Source of the DNA: Arthrobacter sp. ISL-48 | Lineage (GTDB): Bacteria > Actinomycetota > Actinomycetes > Actinomycetales > Micrococcaceae | Assembly (NCBI RefSeq): GCF_018613805.1 | Contig: NZ_JAGGPL010000002.1 | Coordinates: forward strand, 245,175 to 309,174 | DNA length: 64,000 nt | Direction: 5' to 3' | Shown here: piece by piece, positions 27,532-37,527 of the stretch | How the letters are laid out: each line of letters begins with the position of its first letter | How positions within the stretch are numbered: position 1 is the first letter of the stretch | Made by a program: the position numbers and the translations under genes | Notes under the pieces: generated by a model | Seen by the model: only the letters and a program-made list of their open reading frames with translations | Told to the model about the DNA's origin: nothing | Databases searched by the model: none

Positions 27532-29184
27532 CTATGCCGCGGCGAGTTCTTCCTTAGTTGCCTTCTCGCGGGCCTCCGTCAGGTACCTTGCATAGGCGGG
27601 CAGGGTCAGGAAGGAGGGGAAGTCCTGGCTGAGGGTGACCTCTTCAAAGATGTCGCGGGCGTCTTCGAAGCGGTCGCCGTCGAAGCGTTCCAGCCGGGCA
27701 AACTCTTCGTCGAGGAGCTCCTCGATCCACTGGTGCGTGATGATCTCGCCGCGGTCCGTGATGGCCCTTGCGTACATCCACTGCCAGAGCTGGGAGCGGG
27801 AGATTTCGGCTGTGGCGGCGTCTTCCATGAGGTTGTGGATGGCCACTGCGCCGTTGCCGCGCAGCCAGGACTCGATGTAGCGGATGCCCACTTCGATGTT
27901 GTTCCGGATTCCCTGCTCGGTGATGGTGCCCTCCGTGGCGGCGATGTCGAGCAGGGCGCGGTCATCCGGGGTGACGTCCTCGCGGAGGCGCTCCAGTTGG
28001 TTTGGACGCTGGCCGAGGATGCCGTCGAATACCTCGCGGCAAACGGGCACCAGGTCCGGGTGGGCGACCCAGGAGCCGTCGAAACCGTCGTTGGCTTCGC
28101 GGGTTTTGTCGGCGCGTACCTTTTCGAAGGCGTTGGCGTTGGCGGCCTCGTCCTTGCGGTTGGGCACGGCTGCGGCCATCCCGCCGATCGCCATCGCGCC
28201 GCGCTTGTGGCAGGCGCGGACCAGCTGTTCGGTGTAGGCGCGCATGAACGGGGCGGTCATGGTCACCTGGGCCCGGTCCGGCAGGACGAAGCGGGGGCCG
28301 CGGGTGCGGAAGTTCTTGATCAGGGAGAAGATGTAATCCCAGCGGCCGGCGTTCAGGCCTGAGGCGTGGTCGCGCAGTTCGTAGAGGATCTCCTCCATTT
28401 CGAACGCGGCGGTGATGGTTTCGATCAGCACGGTGGCGCGGATGGTGCCCTGCGGGATACCGAGCAGGTCCTGGGCCAGCACGAAGATGTCATTCCACAG
28501 GCGTGCCTCGAGGTGGTTCTCGATCTTGGGCAGGTAGAAGTAGGGGCCTTTTCCCTGGGCGAGCAGGCGGCGGGCGTTGTGGAAGAAGAACAGGCCGAAG
28601 TCCACGATGCCGCCGGCCACGGGCGCGCCGTCGATGATCATGTGCTTCTCTGGCAGGTGCCAGCCGCGTGGGCGGACGACGATCGTGGGCAGCTCCCCGG
28701 CCGGGCGAAGCTTGTATTCCTTGCCCTCGGGACTGGTGAAGTCGATCCGCCGCTCCAGCGCGTCTGTGAGGTTCAGCTGGCCCTTGATGACATTCCGCCA
28801 AGTGGGGGTGGAGGAGTCCTCCATGTCCGCGAGCCAGACTTTGGCGCCCGAGTTCAGCGCGTTGATGGTCATCTTCTTGTCCACGGGTCCGGTGATTTCC
28901 ACCCGGCGGTCCTCCAGGCCGGGAGCCGGCGGCGCGACGCGCCAGGACGGGTCGTTGCGGATATCCTCGGTTTCGCGCAGGAACCTGGGGTCCTGGCCGG
29001 CGGCGATCTCACCCCGCCGCGTCCTGCGGGCCTGCAGCAATTCCTGCCGCCGCGCCGCCGTGGCCCGGTGCAGTCTTGCAACGAACTCCAAAGCATCCGG
29101 AGTGAGAACCTCGTCCTGCCGGCAAATAGGCTGCGCAGCCAAGGTAATGCCATTGATCGTGAAACTGTCAGTGAAGGTATTCAT
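27532..29184 (-). CDS. aceB: malate synthase A
   Basis: 550 residues starting [15 protein letters not shown]. Malate synthase A features are present throughout: [16 protein letters not shown] segment ([14 protein letters not shown]), [38 protein letters not shown], and [10 protein letters not shown] [11 protein letters not shown]. It condenses glyoxylate with acetyl-CoA in the glyoxylate bypass. It follows aceA on the same strand after a gap of about 220 bases in which I see no further gene. An upstream start at 29250 has no family similarity. Confidence 0.96.
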   Translation of the reverse strand: MNTFTDSFTINGITLAAQPICRQDEVLTPDALEFVARLHRATAARRQELLQARRTRRGEIAAGQDPRFLRETEDIRNDPSWRVAPPAPGLEDRRVEITGPVDKKMTINALNSGAKVWLADMEDSSTPTWRNVIKGQLNLTDALERRIDFTSPEGKEYKLRPAGELPTIVVRPRGWHLPEKHMIIDGAPVAGGIVDFGLFFFHNARRLLAQGKGPYFYLPKIENHLEARLWNDIFVLAQDLLGIPQGTIRATVLIETITAAFEMEEILYELRDHASGLNAGRWDYIFSLIKNFRTRGPRFVLPDRAQVTMTAPFMRAYTEQLVRACHKRGAMAIGGMAAAVPNRKDEAANANAFEKVRADKTREANDGFDGSWVAHPDLVPVCREVFDGILGQRPNQLERLREDVTPDDRALLDIAATEGTITEQGIRNNIEVGIRYIESWLRGNGAVAIHNLMEDAATAEISRSQLWQWMYARAITDRGEIITHQWIEELLDEEFARLERFDGDRFEDARDIFEEVTLSQDFPSFLTLPAYARYLTEAREKATKEELAAA

Positions 29185-29404
29185 TTCTGTCTCCTTAAAG
29201 ACGAAAAGGGAGCTCGACGGCGGTTGGCGGCACTGCGGTGACTCAGGCACAAGAGGGCGGTCCGGGCATCCGGCAGCGTGCGTAAAAGGGGCCCCGTGCC
29301 CGCCCCCGACCGAGTTCTACGAGGTCATGGGGCGGGCAGGGGGAATAGCAGGCAGAGGATCGTCCGGTTTGCCGTCGGACGAAAGCTCCGCCGCCGTCGG
29401 GAAT

Positions 29405-30736
29405 CTAGTGGAACTGGCCTTCTTCGGTGGATCCCACCAGGGCCAGGGTGGATGCGTTCGGGTTGAGCGCGGTGGCGATGTCGTCGAAGTAGCCGGTGCC
29501 GACTTCGCGCTGGTGCTTGGTCGCGGTGTAGCCGCGGGACTCGGAGGCGAATTCCTTTTCCTGAAGTTCGACGTAGGCGCTCATGCCTTCCCGGGCGTAG
29601 CCGTGGGCGAGATCGAACATCGAGTAGTTCAGGGCGTGGAAGCCGGCCAGGGTGATGAACTGGAACGTGAAGCCCATCGCGCCGAGTTCACGCTGGAACT
29701 TCGCGATGGTGGCGTCGTCCAGGTGCTTGCGCCAGTTGAATGACGGGGAGCAGTTGTAGGAGAGCATCTGGTCCGGGAACTCGGCCTTGACGGCCTCGGC
29801 GAACGTGCGGGCCAGTTCCAGGTCCGGGGTGCCGGTTTCCATCCAGATAAGGTCGGAGTACGGGGCGTAGGCCTTGGCCCGGGCGATGCAGGGTTCGATG
29901 CCGTTGCGGACCTTGTAGAAGCCCTCCGCGGTACGAACCGGCTGTCCCCCTTCGCGGAGAATGAATTCCTGGTCCCGCTCGTCCACGTCGGAGGTGATCA
30001 GGGTTGCCGCTTCGGCGTCGGTGCGGGCGATGACCACAGACGGGGTCCCGGCGACGTCGGCGGCCAGGCGGGCCGCGTTCAGGGTCCGCACGTGCTGCTG
30101 GCTGGGGATCAGGACCTTACCGCCAAGGTGGCCGCACTTCTTCTCCGACGCGAGCTGGTCTTCCCAGTGCACGCCCGAAGCTCCGGCCTGGATCATGGAT
30201 TTCATGAGCTCGTAGGCGTTCAGCGGACCACCGAAGCCTGCCTCGGCGTCGGCGATGATCGGTACCATCCAGTCCTCGACGGTCTGGATGCCTTCGGAGA
30301 ACTCGATCTGGTCTGCCCGCAGCAGCGCGTTGTTGATCCGCCGGACCACCGTCGGCACGGAGTTGGCCGGGTACAAGGACTGGTCCGGGTAGGTGTGGCC
30401 GGAGTTGTTGGCGTCCGCGGCGACCTGCCAGCCGGAAAGGTAGATGGCCCGCAGCCCGGCCTTGACCTGCTGCACGGCCTGGTTGCCGGTCAGGGCGCCC
30501 AAGGCGTTGGTGTACTTGCCTTCCTTGTGCTCTTCCGTGAGTTGCTTCCAGAGCTTTTCCGAACCCCGGCGGGCCAGGGTGTGCTCTTCGGAGACGCGGC
30601 CGCGGAGGCGGACCACATCCGTTGCCTTGTAATCACGGGTCACACCTTCCCAGCGCGGGTTAGCGGCCCACTCAAGCTCCAAGGCGGCGGCCTGCTGTTC
30701 GGGTGTCTGCTGGGTGGGCTCAAATGCTGCAGTCAT
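29405..30736 (-). CDS. aceA: isocitrate lyase
   Basis: 443 residues starting [10 protein letters not shown]. The catalytic signature [11 protein letters not shown] is intact, along with [31 protein letters not shown] and [10 protein letters not shown]. It cleaves isocitrate into glyoxylate and succinate, allowing growth on acetate or fatty acids. The gene faces the divergent ramB-type regulator 182 bases away, which in corynebacteria represses both aceA and aceB. Confidence 0.97.
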   Translation of the reverse strand: MTAAFEPTQQTPEQQAAALELEWAANPRWEGVTRDYKATDVVRLRGRVSEEHTLARRGSEKLWKQLTEEHKEGKYTNALGALTGNQAVQQVKAGLRAIYLSGWQVAADANNSGHTYPDQSLYPANSVPTVVRRINNALLRADQIEFSEGIQTVEDWMVPIIADAEAGFGGPLNAYELMKSMIQAGASGVHWEDQLASEKKCGHLGGKVLIPSQQHVRTLNAARLAADVAGTPSVVIARTDAEAATLITSDVDERDQEFILREGGQPVRTAEGFYKVRNGIEPCIARAKAYAPYSDLIWMETGTPDLELARTFAEAVKAEFPDQMLSYNCSPSFNWRKHLDDATIAKFQRELGAMGFTFQFITLAGFHALNYSMFDLAHGYAREGMSAYVELQEKEFASESRGYTATKHQREVGTGYFDDIATALNPNASTLALVGSTEEGQFH

Positions 30737-30918
30737 CTTTGTCTCCTTGATTGTGCTCCCGGACTGAATGCCAGCCGGTCGGGTCTGCTTCCTTGCAGCC
30801 CCGGCCAACTGCCCCGGTGCGGTGTTTCTTTCCGTGATCACTACTTTTCAGCACTTCCAAGCCGATCACTAGAGGAAATCCATGGAAAGAAACGCACTTC
30901 TTCGCGTATGCTCAAGAA

Positions 30919-32403
30919 ATGTCGCCTTCAAGCTGGAACCGCAAAGCCGCCGCCCCGCCGTCGTCCGCTCCCCCCGAGCTGGACGTCATCAGCCTTGGCC
31001 GCCGCGTCCGCCACCTGCGCAAGGCGGCGGGCCTGACACTCGACGGCCTGAGTGCCGCCGTCGGGACTGCACCCAGCCAGCTGAGCCTGATTGAAAACGG
31101 CAAGCGGGAGCCCAAACTCGGGTTGCTGCAGCAGCTCGCTGCGGCTCTCAACGTGGGCATCGACCAGCTGCTCGGGGCGGAGCCGCCAAACCGCCGGGCG
31201 GCCCTGGAGATCGAGCTCGAGCGCTACCAGCGCAGCGCCATCTACGAGTCGCTCAACCTGCCGAAAATCCGCATCAGCTCGCGGCTTCCCATGGACGTTC
31301 TGGAATCGATGGTGGGGCTCCAGCATGAGTTGGAGCGAAAGCTGAACGAGCAGATCGCGACGCCTGAAGAGGCCCGCCGTGCCAACGGTGAACTGCGGGC
31401 CATGATGCGTGAGCGGAACAACTACTTTCCGGAGTACGAGGCCGAGGCGCAAAAGGTACTCGCCAGTGTCGGGCACACCACCGGGCCGCTGTCCCAGCAC
31501 GTCATCGCGGACATCGCCGCGCACCTCGGATTCAGCCTCCACCATGTGGGCGATCTGCCGCATTCAACACGTTCGGTGACGGATCTTAAGAACCACCGAA
31601 TTTACCTGACCCAGAACCAGCGCACGGACCATGACCCCCGGTCGGTGCTGCTCCAGGCCCTGGGCCACTACGTCCTGGGCCACCAGACGCCCAAAAACTA
31701 CGGCGATTTCCTGATGCAGCGGGTGGCCACGAATTACTTCGCCGCGGCCCTGATGCTCCCGGAGCAGGCCACGGTGGACTTCCTGCAGAGAGCCAAGCAG
31801 GCCAAGGAAATCGCCGTGGAGGACATCCGCGACGCCTTTGCGGTGTCCTACGAGACGGCCGCGCACCGCTTCACCAACCTTGCCACGCAACACCTGGACA
31901 TCCGCACGCACTTCCAGAAGACGCACCAGAGCGGCATCATCTATAAGGCCTACGAGAACGACGGCGTGACGTTCCCGCAGGACCACACCGGCGCCATCGA
32001 AGGCCAGCCGTCATGCAAGCAGTGGACATCGCGCGTGGTGTTCGACGTCGCGGACAAGTTCCGCGCCTACAACCAGTACACGGACACTCCGGCCGGAACC
32101 TACTGGTGCACGGCCCGCACGGAGCGCTCGGCTAATGGTGAATTCTCGCTCTCTGTGGGGGTTCCGTACGCGCACGTGAAATGGTTCCGGGGGCGGGATA
32201 CCACGGAGCGGTCAAAATCCACCTGCCCGGACGAAAGCTGCTGCAAGCGGCCCCCGGCTTCGTTGGCCTCGGAATGGGCCGGAAACGCGTGGCCGTCAGC
32301 GCGGGCCCATTCGCATCTGCTCGCTGCCATGCCGCCCGGCGCGTTCCCAGGCGTGGACGAGACCGAGGTGTACAGCTTCCTGCAGGCGCACTCGGGGAAC
32401 TGA
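30919..32403 (+). CDS. ramB: RamB-type transcriptional regulator (XRE plus ImmA/IrrE-like domain)
   Basis: 494 residues. An N-terminal Cro/C1 helix-turn-helix (LRKAAGLTLDGLSAAVGTAPSQLSLIENG, given in part) is followed by a central ImmA/IrrE-like region and a C-terminal DUF2083-type domain with SCKQW. The usual HExxH is replaced by LGHYVLGH, as expected for regulators that have lost peptidase activity. Domain order and position beside aceA match RamB, the regulator of acetate metabolism in Corynebacterium. Control of aceA/aceB here is by analogy. Confidence 0.88.
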   Translation: MSPSSWNRKAAAPPSSAPPELDVISLGRRVRHLRKAAGLTLDGLSAAVGTAPSQLSLIENGKREPKLGLLQQLAAALNVGIDQLLGAEPPNRRAALEIELERYQRSAIYESLNLPKIRISSRLPMDVLESMVGLQHELERKLNEQIATPEEARRANGELRAMMRERNNYFPEYEAEAQKVLASVGHTTGPLSQHVIADIAAHLGFSLHHVGDLPHSTRSVTDLKNHRIYLTQNQRTDHDPRSVLLQALGHYVLGHQTPKNYGDFLMQRVATNYFAAALMLPEQATVDFLQRAKQAKEIAVEDIRDAFAVSYETAAHRFTNLATQHLDIRTHFQKTHQSGIIYKAYENDGVTFPQDHTGAIEGQPSCKQWTSRVVFDVADKFRAYNQYTDTPAGTYWCTARTERSANGEFSLSVGVPYAHVKWFRGRDTTERSKSTCPDESCCKRPPASLASEWAGNAWPSARAHSHLLAAMPPGAFPGVDETEVYSFLQAHSGN

Positions 32404-32438
32404 CTGAAACCCTCTCTCAGTTCCTGTGGTATTTCCCC

Positions 32439-32504
32439 GAACGCTCTCTCATCCTGTGAGAGAGCGTTCCGGTTTTTCTTGCAGGAGGTGAGAGAGCGTT
32501 CCGG
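32439..32504 (+). terminator. terminator hairpin with direct repeat
   Basis: GAACGCTCTCTCA and TGAGAGAGCGTTC pair perfectly around TCCTG, followed by CGGTTTTTCTT (32439-32480). TGAGAGAGCGTTCCGG is repeated at 32489-32504. The structure separates the convergent ramB and TAXI genes and can serve both. Confidence 0.8.
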
Positions 32505-33515
32505 TCATCCGTGCAGCGCCCTGTACGCGGCCGCGGCGGCGGGGTGCAGCGGCAGCCCCGCCGTGTTGATGAGTGTTTCCGGGCTGAGGAACTGGACTCC
32601 CAGGCTGGACCTCGGAATGAGCTCCTGCGCGTTGGCCACCAGCAGATCGACGGTCTTCTTCACAATATCGCCATCCAAATCGCTGCGGCACAGCAGCAGG
32701 TTGGCCACACCGACCGTCCACACAGCCGGAATACCTGCATAGCTGCCCTCAGGAATCAGCACCCGATCATAAAAGGTGCCGTAACGTGTCCGCGTCGCCG
32801 GGATCAATGCAGAGAGGTCGAGGAAGGCGAGCCCCACTTCCTCGTTCGTGGCAGTGATGGCGGCCGTGGGCACGCCTCCGGACCAGAACAACGCGTCTAC
32901 TGACCTGCCGCGCAGCGCGGCGAGGCCATCGTTGAGCCCGAGGTTCACAACGGTGATCGCCCTGTCGCCGGGAGCGACGGAAGCCGCGGAGCCGACAGCA
33001 GTGGCGCTCAGCCCGGCAGCCTCGATGAGGCGGGGAGTGGTCAAAGAAGTTCCCGAACCAGGCTCGCCGACGGCCACGGTCCTGCCGGCAAGCCCCATGA
33101 AATCCCGGATGCCGCTGTCCTTACGGACGACGCAATGCACGTAGTTTTCATATACCTTTCCAACAGCGGCAATTTCAGCTTTTGACGTGCCTTTCGCTGT
33201 CACCTGCTGCGCGGCTGCATCTGCCAGCGCGACGGCGAAAGTGGCCCTGCCGGTCAGAAGATAGTCCAGGTTATCGAGGCTGCCCCCGGTTGTCAGCGCG
33301 TTTGCCTGGCCTGCCACACCATGCCGTTGAAGGGCCTCTGCAAGCAGTGTGGCGAACTCAAGGTAGAAGCCTCCAGCCTCACCGCCTGCCACGGTGACGG
33401 TGCTTGGATGATCCTGCGGGGTGCATCCAGTGAGGGGCAGCAGGAGGCCGGCCAGCCCGGCTTTGAGGGCGGTCCTTCGCGGGGGAAGGGCCCGGCTGTC
33501 GATGACGTCAGCCAT
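32505..33515 (-). CDS. TAXI family solute-binding lipoprotein
   Basis: 336 residues from the ATG at 33515. The signal peptide ends in LTGC, a lipobox; the mature part begins STVTVAGGEAGGFYLEFA, the TAXI (TRAP-associated extracytoplasmic immunogenic) pattern, with LTTGGSLDNLDYL and AVGEPGSGTSLT. Such proteins bind carboxylates, often glutamate or 2-oxoglutarate. No TRAP membrane subunits are nearby. The gene overlaps the histidine kinase stop by eight bases, so it is co-translated with a two-component system and may serve as its extracytoplasmic ligand sensor. Confidence 0.87.
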   Translation of the reverse strand: MADVIDSRALPPRRTALKAGLAGLLLPLTGCTPQDHPSTVTVAGGEAGGFYLEFATLLAEALQRHGVAGQANALTTGGSLDNLDYLLTGRATFAVALADAAAQQVTAKGTSKAEIAAVGKVYENYVHCVVRKDSGIRDFMGLAGRTVAVGEPGSGTSLTTPRLIEAAGLSATAVGSAASVAPGDRAITVVNLGLNDGLAALRGRSVDALFWSGGVPTAAITATNEEVGLAFLDLSALIPATRTRYGTFYDRVLIPEGSYAGIPAVWTVGVANLLLCRSDLDGDIVKKTVDLLVANAQELIPRSSLGVQFLSPETLINTAGLPLHPAAAAAYRALHG

Positions 33516-34947
33516 GCGGAGGCCCCTGGTCCTGCTGCCGGGTCGAAGGGCGGGGAAACTCGATGCAGGCATTCAGCCCGTGAGGTGACCGTTCCGCCAG
33601 CACGAGGCGCCCGCCGTTGGCCGCCGCCAGACTGTCCACTATCGCCATGCCCAGGCCGTTGCCGCGTATTCCCCTGTGCTGAGGTGACCGCCAGAACCTG
33701 GTGGTGGCAGCAGCCCGCTCGTCGGCCGCAAGCCCGGGGCCGTCGTCGGATACTTCGATGACCGCGGCTCCTGCGCGCTCGCGGACGCCGACCGAGATCC
33801 GGGCCCCGGCGGCGTACTTGATGGCGTTGTTCAGGAGTTCCCCGACCATCTGGGCCAGTTCAGCGGGGTTACAGGCTAAAAGCACGGGCGGGTTGGGCGG
33901 CCTTTCCAGCACAATTGATGCTCCGGCTCGCTGTGCGGCAGGTCCTGCCCGTTCCGCTTCTTCCTGCAGGACAGGGAAGGGGTCGATGGCGGCCTTACCG
34001 CTGGCGGAAGCGGGACCGAGTGTGCCGCGGGCGGAGTCTTCGGAAGCGCGGTGCTCGGCTGCTGCCAGCTTCAGCACGCCGTCCAGCATGTCCTCCACCC
34101 GTTCAAGTTCTGCAAGCACTCCCGCCGCCGCGGACTGTTCCCGGGAGGTCTGCAGTTCGAGTTGCAGCAGATCAATCCTCAACCGCAGTGCACCTACGGG
34201 ATTGCGCAACTGGTGTGACGTGTCAGCTATCAGTTGGCGTTGGGACTCGATACTGTCGCTGACGGTTCGCGCCATCGTCGTGAAGGACCGGCTCAGTTCC
34301 CTGAGCTCCGGCGGGCCGTCCTCCGGAAGCTGACTCGTCCGGCCCGTGGCTTCGAGTTCCGTAACGGCTGAATTCAGGCGGTGAACGGGCCGCAGCACCC
34401 ACCTCGTCACGCGGGCTGCACCGAGGAGGAGCACCGCACCCAGGGCGAACGCGGCGAGTCCGACGACGAGCCAGCGTTCCCGCAGCTTCTCACGGGCGAC
34501 GTCGAGGTCTACTTCGAGGACGGCCTCACCCAGGACCTGGCTCGCGCTGCCGAAGGACCGGGAGATCACCTCCGAGCCGGTTCCGAACGGCTGAAGCGGA
34601 GCGAGCGTCGTGTCGCTGAGGTTCAGGTTGGCCCTGGCAACTGCGTCCCGGACGTCTGCCCTGTCCTCGCTCAGGCCGCCGGAGCGGAGCGTGCCGTCCT
34701 GCAGCCGGATCAGGACTCCCTCCCCGTAGAGCCCGGAATACCTGTCCATCTCCCGCTGGAGCTGGGTGGAGTCGCCGTCCGCCGCGGCGTCGTAGGCCAC
34801 CTGCGCGAGCCGGTTGAGTGCGGCAACCCGGTTGATCTGGACCTCCTGCGTGAGCTCGCGGCTGGCCGAGGTCAGGATGGCGCCGCAGACGACAATGACC
34901 ATGGCCACGGACAGGAGGCTGAGGACTCCGAGGACTCGCAGTTTCAC
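33508..34947 (-). CDS. two-component sensor histidine kinase
   Basis: 479 residues. Two membrane helices (about 7-27 and 160-180) flank an extracytoplasmic sensor region, followed by HAMP, HisKA (DTSHQLRNPVGALRLRI with the phospho-accepting His) and HATPase_c (NNAIKYAAG, DDGPGL, GNGLGMAIV). Overall layout is that of TctE/PhoR-type kinases. It overlaps the response regulator by four bases upstream and the TAXI gene downstream, forming a three-gene operon. Confidence 0.94.
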   Translation of the reverse strand: MKLRVLGVLSLLSVAMVIVVCGAILTSASRELTQEVQINRVAALNRLAQVAYDAAADGDSTQLQREMDRYSGLYGEGVLIRLQDGTLRSGGLSEDRADVRDAVARANLNLSDTTLAPLQPFGTGSEVISRSFGSASQVLGEAVLEVDLDVAREKLRERWLVVGLAAFALGAVLLLGAARVTRWVLRPVHRLNSAVTELEATGRTSQLPEDGPPELRELSRSFTTMARTVSDSIESQRQLIADTSHQLRNPVGALRLRIDLLQLELQTSREQSAAAGVLAELERVEDMLDGVLKLAAAEHRASEDSARGTLGPASASGKAAIDPFPVLQEEAERAGPAAQRAGASIVLERPPNPPVLLACNPAELAQMVGELLNNAIKYAAGARISVGVRERAGAAVIEVSDDGPGLAADERAAATTRFWRSPQHRGIRGNGLGMAIVDSLAAANGGRLVLAERSPHGLNACIEFPRPSTRQQDQGPPHG

Positions 34948-35612
34948 GCAGGATCCGCCTCGATCCGATAGCCGACGCCCCGGACATTGATGATGAATCC
35001 GGGCAGCTGGAGCTTTGCCCTAAGTCCTGTCAGGTGCACGTCCAGGGATCGAGAGGATGCGAGGAAAGCATCACCCCACAGCGCGTCCAGGATCTGTTCC
35101 CGGGTGACCACTGAACCCGCATGCCGGGCCAATAACGCGAGGAGGTCGAACTCTGTGGCCGTCAAGGGCAGCACTTGCGAGCCGATGGCCGCCACGCGCC
35201 GGCGGAGGTCGACGTCGAGATCCCCCAGCACGATGCTCTGCTGCCTGTCACCGCTGTGACGGCTGGTGCGTCTAGTGACGGCTTCGATGCGCGCAAGCAG
35301 TTCGACCAGTTTCACGGGCTTGACGAGGTAGTCGTCGGCACCGGACCTAAGTCCCAGCACCACACTCCGCTCATCGTCGCGGGCCGTCAGGATCAGAATG
35401 GGAATCTGCGTGACCTGGCGAAGCTTGCGGAGCACGTCGAGGCCGTCAATATCCGGAAGTCCAAGGTCCAGCAGAATCACTTCGAACCTCCGGTGGACGA
35501 GGAGGGCATCAGCGCCCCGGGAAACTCGGGTTGCCCTGTGGCCGGCGGAGACGACGGCCGCCTCCAGCGCGGACGCCATGGCGTCGTCGTCCTCGACGAT
35601 GAGCACTTCCAT
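34944..35612 (-). CDS. OmpR family response regulator
   Basis: 222 residues. Receiver domain with D49 in ILLDLGLPDIDG, acidic pocket VEDDDA and the conserved K in DDYLVKPVK, then a winged-helix DNA-binding domain (LTATEFDLLALLARHAGSVV). First gene of the operon with the kinase and the TAXI protein. It probably acts on the 240-base region shared with the divergent MHS transporter. Confidence 0.95.
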   Translation of the reverse strand: MEVLIVEDDDAMASALEAAVVSAGHRATRVSRGADALLVHRRFEVILLDLGLPDIDGLDVLRKLRQVTQIPILILTARDDERSVVLGLRSGADDYLVKPVKLVELLARIEAVTRRTSRHSGDRQQSIVLGDLDVDLRRRVAAIGSQVLPLTATEFDLLALLARHAGSVVTREQILDALWGDAFLASSRSLDVHLTGLRAKLQLPGFIINVRGVGYRIEADPA

Positions 35613-35748
35613 TGCTGGTCCCTTTTCATTGATGGCGCATTGGCATCCCCGCCCGCTTTGGAGATTACCTCTTCTTCCGCTGTTTCGCCCTGCGCGGGCG
35701 ACGGCGGTCAGGGCCCGGAGTCACAAGCTCGGGCAGCCGGAATCAAAA

Positions 35749-35765
35749 CCTAAGGAACTGTTAGG
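35749..35765. promoter_or_regulatory. inverted repeat, candidate response-regulator site
   Basis: CCTAA and TTAGG with a 7-base centre (GGAACTG), embedded in A-rich flanks, midway between the response regulator start and the leader peptide of the MHS transporter gene. Confidence 0.4.
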
Positions 35766-35856
35766 AAATCCCTGTTTGCATTGGCTGTGCCGTGGATCAC
35801 GAATAGTTTGGGTGGGGTCCCCGGCTTTCCGGGGCCGTCAACGTCGAGGAGGAACC

Positions 35857-35937
35857 ATGAGCAATGTTGCCATGGACAGCACGAAGGCATGTCCGGACCG
35901 GTTACCCGTGGCGGCGCCGCCAAGGAAGGTCCACTGA
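35857..35937 (+). CDS. 26-codon leader peptide coupled to transporter gene
   Basis: ATG at 35857 is preceded by GAGGAGGAACC, the strongest ribosome binding site in the neighbourhood. The frame encodes MSNVAMDSTKACPDRL and ends PRKVH with TGA at 35935-35937, overlapping the transporter ATG as TGATG. This suggests the peptide loads ribosomes that then restart on the transporter. It matches no family I know and has no evident attenuator codon run. Confidence 0.6.
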   Translation: MSNVAMDSTKACPDRLPVAAPPRKVH

Positions 35938-37325
35938 TGAGCACCCAGCAGACCACGCCCCAGAGTGAGGCAGCCCAGACCCGCAGGGCAGTGGGCAACA
36001 TCCTCAAAGGTTCGGCCGGCAACCTCGTGGAGTGGTACGACCTCTACGTCTACACCGTGTTTGCCGCCTATTTCCAGTCCCACTTCTTCAACTCCAAGGA
36101 CGAGCTCCAGGCCGGCCTCGAAGCGATGGCGGTCTTCTCGACGTCGTTCCTCATGCGCCCAATCGGCGCCTGGTTCTTCGGCCGCTACGCCGACCGTAGG
36201 GGCCGCAAGGCGGCGCTGACGCTCAGTGTGACGCTGATGTCCGCAGGTTCGTTCGCCATCGCTGTCCTGCCAACCCAGGAGGTCATCGGCATCTGGGCCA
36301 TGATCCTGCTGGTCCTGATCCGCATCCTTCAAGGTTTTTCCGTGGGCGGCGAGTACGGCACCAGCGCCACGTACATGTCGGAGGCCGCCACGTCCAGGCG
36401 CCGAGGGTTCTTCTCCAGCTTCCAGTACGTCACGCTGATTGGCGGCCAGATGCTGGCCCTGCTGGTGCTGGTTATCCTGCAGAACATCATGCCGAAGGGC
36501 GACCTGACCGAGTGGGGCTGGCGCATTCCGTTCGCGATCGGCGGCGTGGCTGCGCTTGTGGTTCTGTGGCTGCGGCGCTCGATGGAAGAAACCGTATCCG
36601 CGGAGCAGGTCGAGGCCGCCAAGATCCCGGCCGTGGCAGGCGTTGCGCAGCCGGGCACCATGAAGCTGCTGTTCACCCAGTACTGGAAGCCGCTGCTGAT
36701 CTGCATCGGCGTCACGCTTGGCGGCACGGTGGCCTTCTACACGTACACCAACTTCATCCTGAAGTTCATGAACGATACGTCCGGCATTGCCAAGACCGAC
36801 ACGTCCCTGATCAACTTCTGGGCGCTGCTCATCTTCATGCTGCTCCAGCCGGTCTACGGCATCATCTCGGACAAGGTGGGGCGCAAGCCGCTCCTGCTCT
36901 GGTTCGGCATCACGGGCGTCCTTTTCACCTGGCCCCTTCTGTCCACCCTGTCCAACACGAAGGACCCGTTCACGGCGTTTCTTCTCATGATGGGCGGCCT
37001 GCTGATCGTTGGCGGCTACACCTCGATCAACGCCCTGGTGAAGGCTGAGCTGTTCCCGGCTTCCATCCGGGCGCTCGGCCTGGGACTCGGCTATGCCGTT
37101 GCCAATTCGCTCTTCGGCGGCACCGTTCCGCTTATTGGTGCTGCCCTGCAGCAGTCCGGCCAAGTAGACCTGTTCTTCACCTACGTCACGGTAGCGATCG
37201 GCATTTCCCTGCTCGTCTACATCTTCGCGTTGAGGAACAAGAAGGCCACCCACCTGGACCGCGAGCATGGCGACGCCTGGTCCCAGGTGCGTCAGGGCAA
37301 GGACAAGGACCTGCTCGACGCCTAG
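35937..37325 (+). CDS. MHS family MFS transporter (carboxylate/proton symporter)
   Basis: 462 residues and about 12 membrane helices. The N-terminus GNLVEWYDLYVYTVFAAYF and FGRYADRRGRKAALTLSV, plus RILQGFSVGGEYGTSATYMSE, are diagnostic of the metabolite:H+ symporter family (2-oxoglutarate, citrate, proline/betaine). Similarity is greatest to 2-oxoglutarate permease KgtP, so a di- or tricarboxylate substrate is likely. It is divergent from the two-component/TAXI operon, which probably senses the same solute and switches the transporter on. Confidence 0.88.
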   Translation: MSTQQTTPQSEAAQTRRAVGNILKGSAGNLVEWYDLYVYTVFAAYFQSHFFNSKDELQAGLEAMAVFSTSFLMRPIGAWFFGRYADRRGRKAALTLSVTLMSAGSFAIAVLPTQEVIGIWAMILLVLIRILQGFSVGGEYGTSATYMSEAATSRRRGFFSSFQYVTLIGGQMLALLVLVILQNIMPKGDLTEWGWRIPFAIGGVAALVVLWLRRSMEETVSAEQVEAAKIPAVAGVAQPGTMKLLFTQYWKPLLICIGVTLGGTVAFYTYTNFILKFMNDTSGIAKTDTSLINFWALLIFMLLQPVYGIISDKVGRKPLLLWFGITGVLFTWPLLSTLSNTKDPFTAFLLMMGGLLIVGGYTSINALVKAELFPASIRALGLGLGYAVANSLFGGTVPLIGAALQQSGQVDLFFTYVTVAIGISLLVYIFALRNKKATHLDREHGDAWSQVRQGKDKDLLDA

Positions 37326-37527
37326 GGATGTGAAAGAACGACGGCGGTGGCCGGATCCGGCGGTGACCTTCCGCGCTGGAGCCGGGCTGCCGCCGTCGTC
37401 GTTGAGGAAGCCTCGGGGGCGAGACCGAATCGAGCGCAAACCGTGACCCCGCCGGCATCGTTTCCGGCCGCCGTCGCTGCTTGACTGGGAGCAGGCGGGT
37501 TCCCGCCGTTGTCGGCCGGGGGTGGCA

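Noticed and set aside
30842..30918. Possible RamB binding site between aceA and ramB
   Set aside because: I could not find a convincing match to the corynebacterial RamB consensus; regulation is argued from gene order only.
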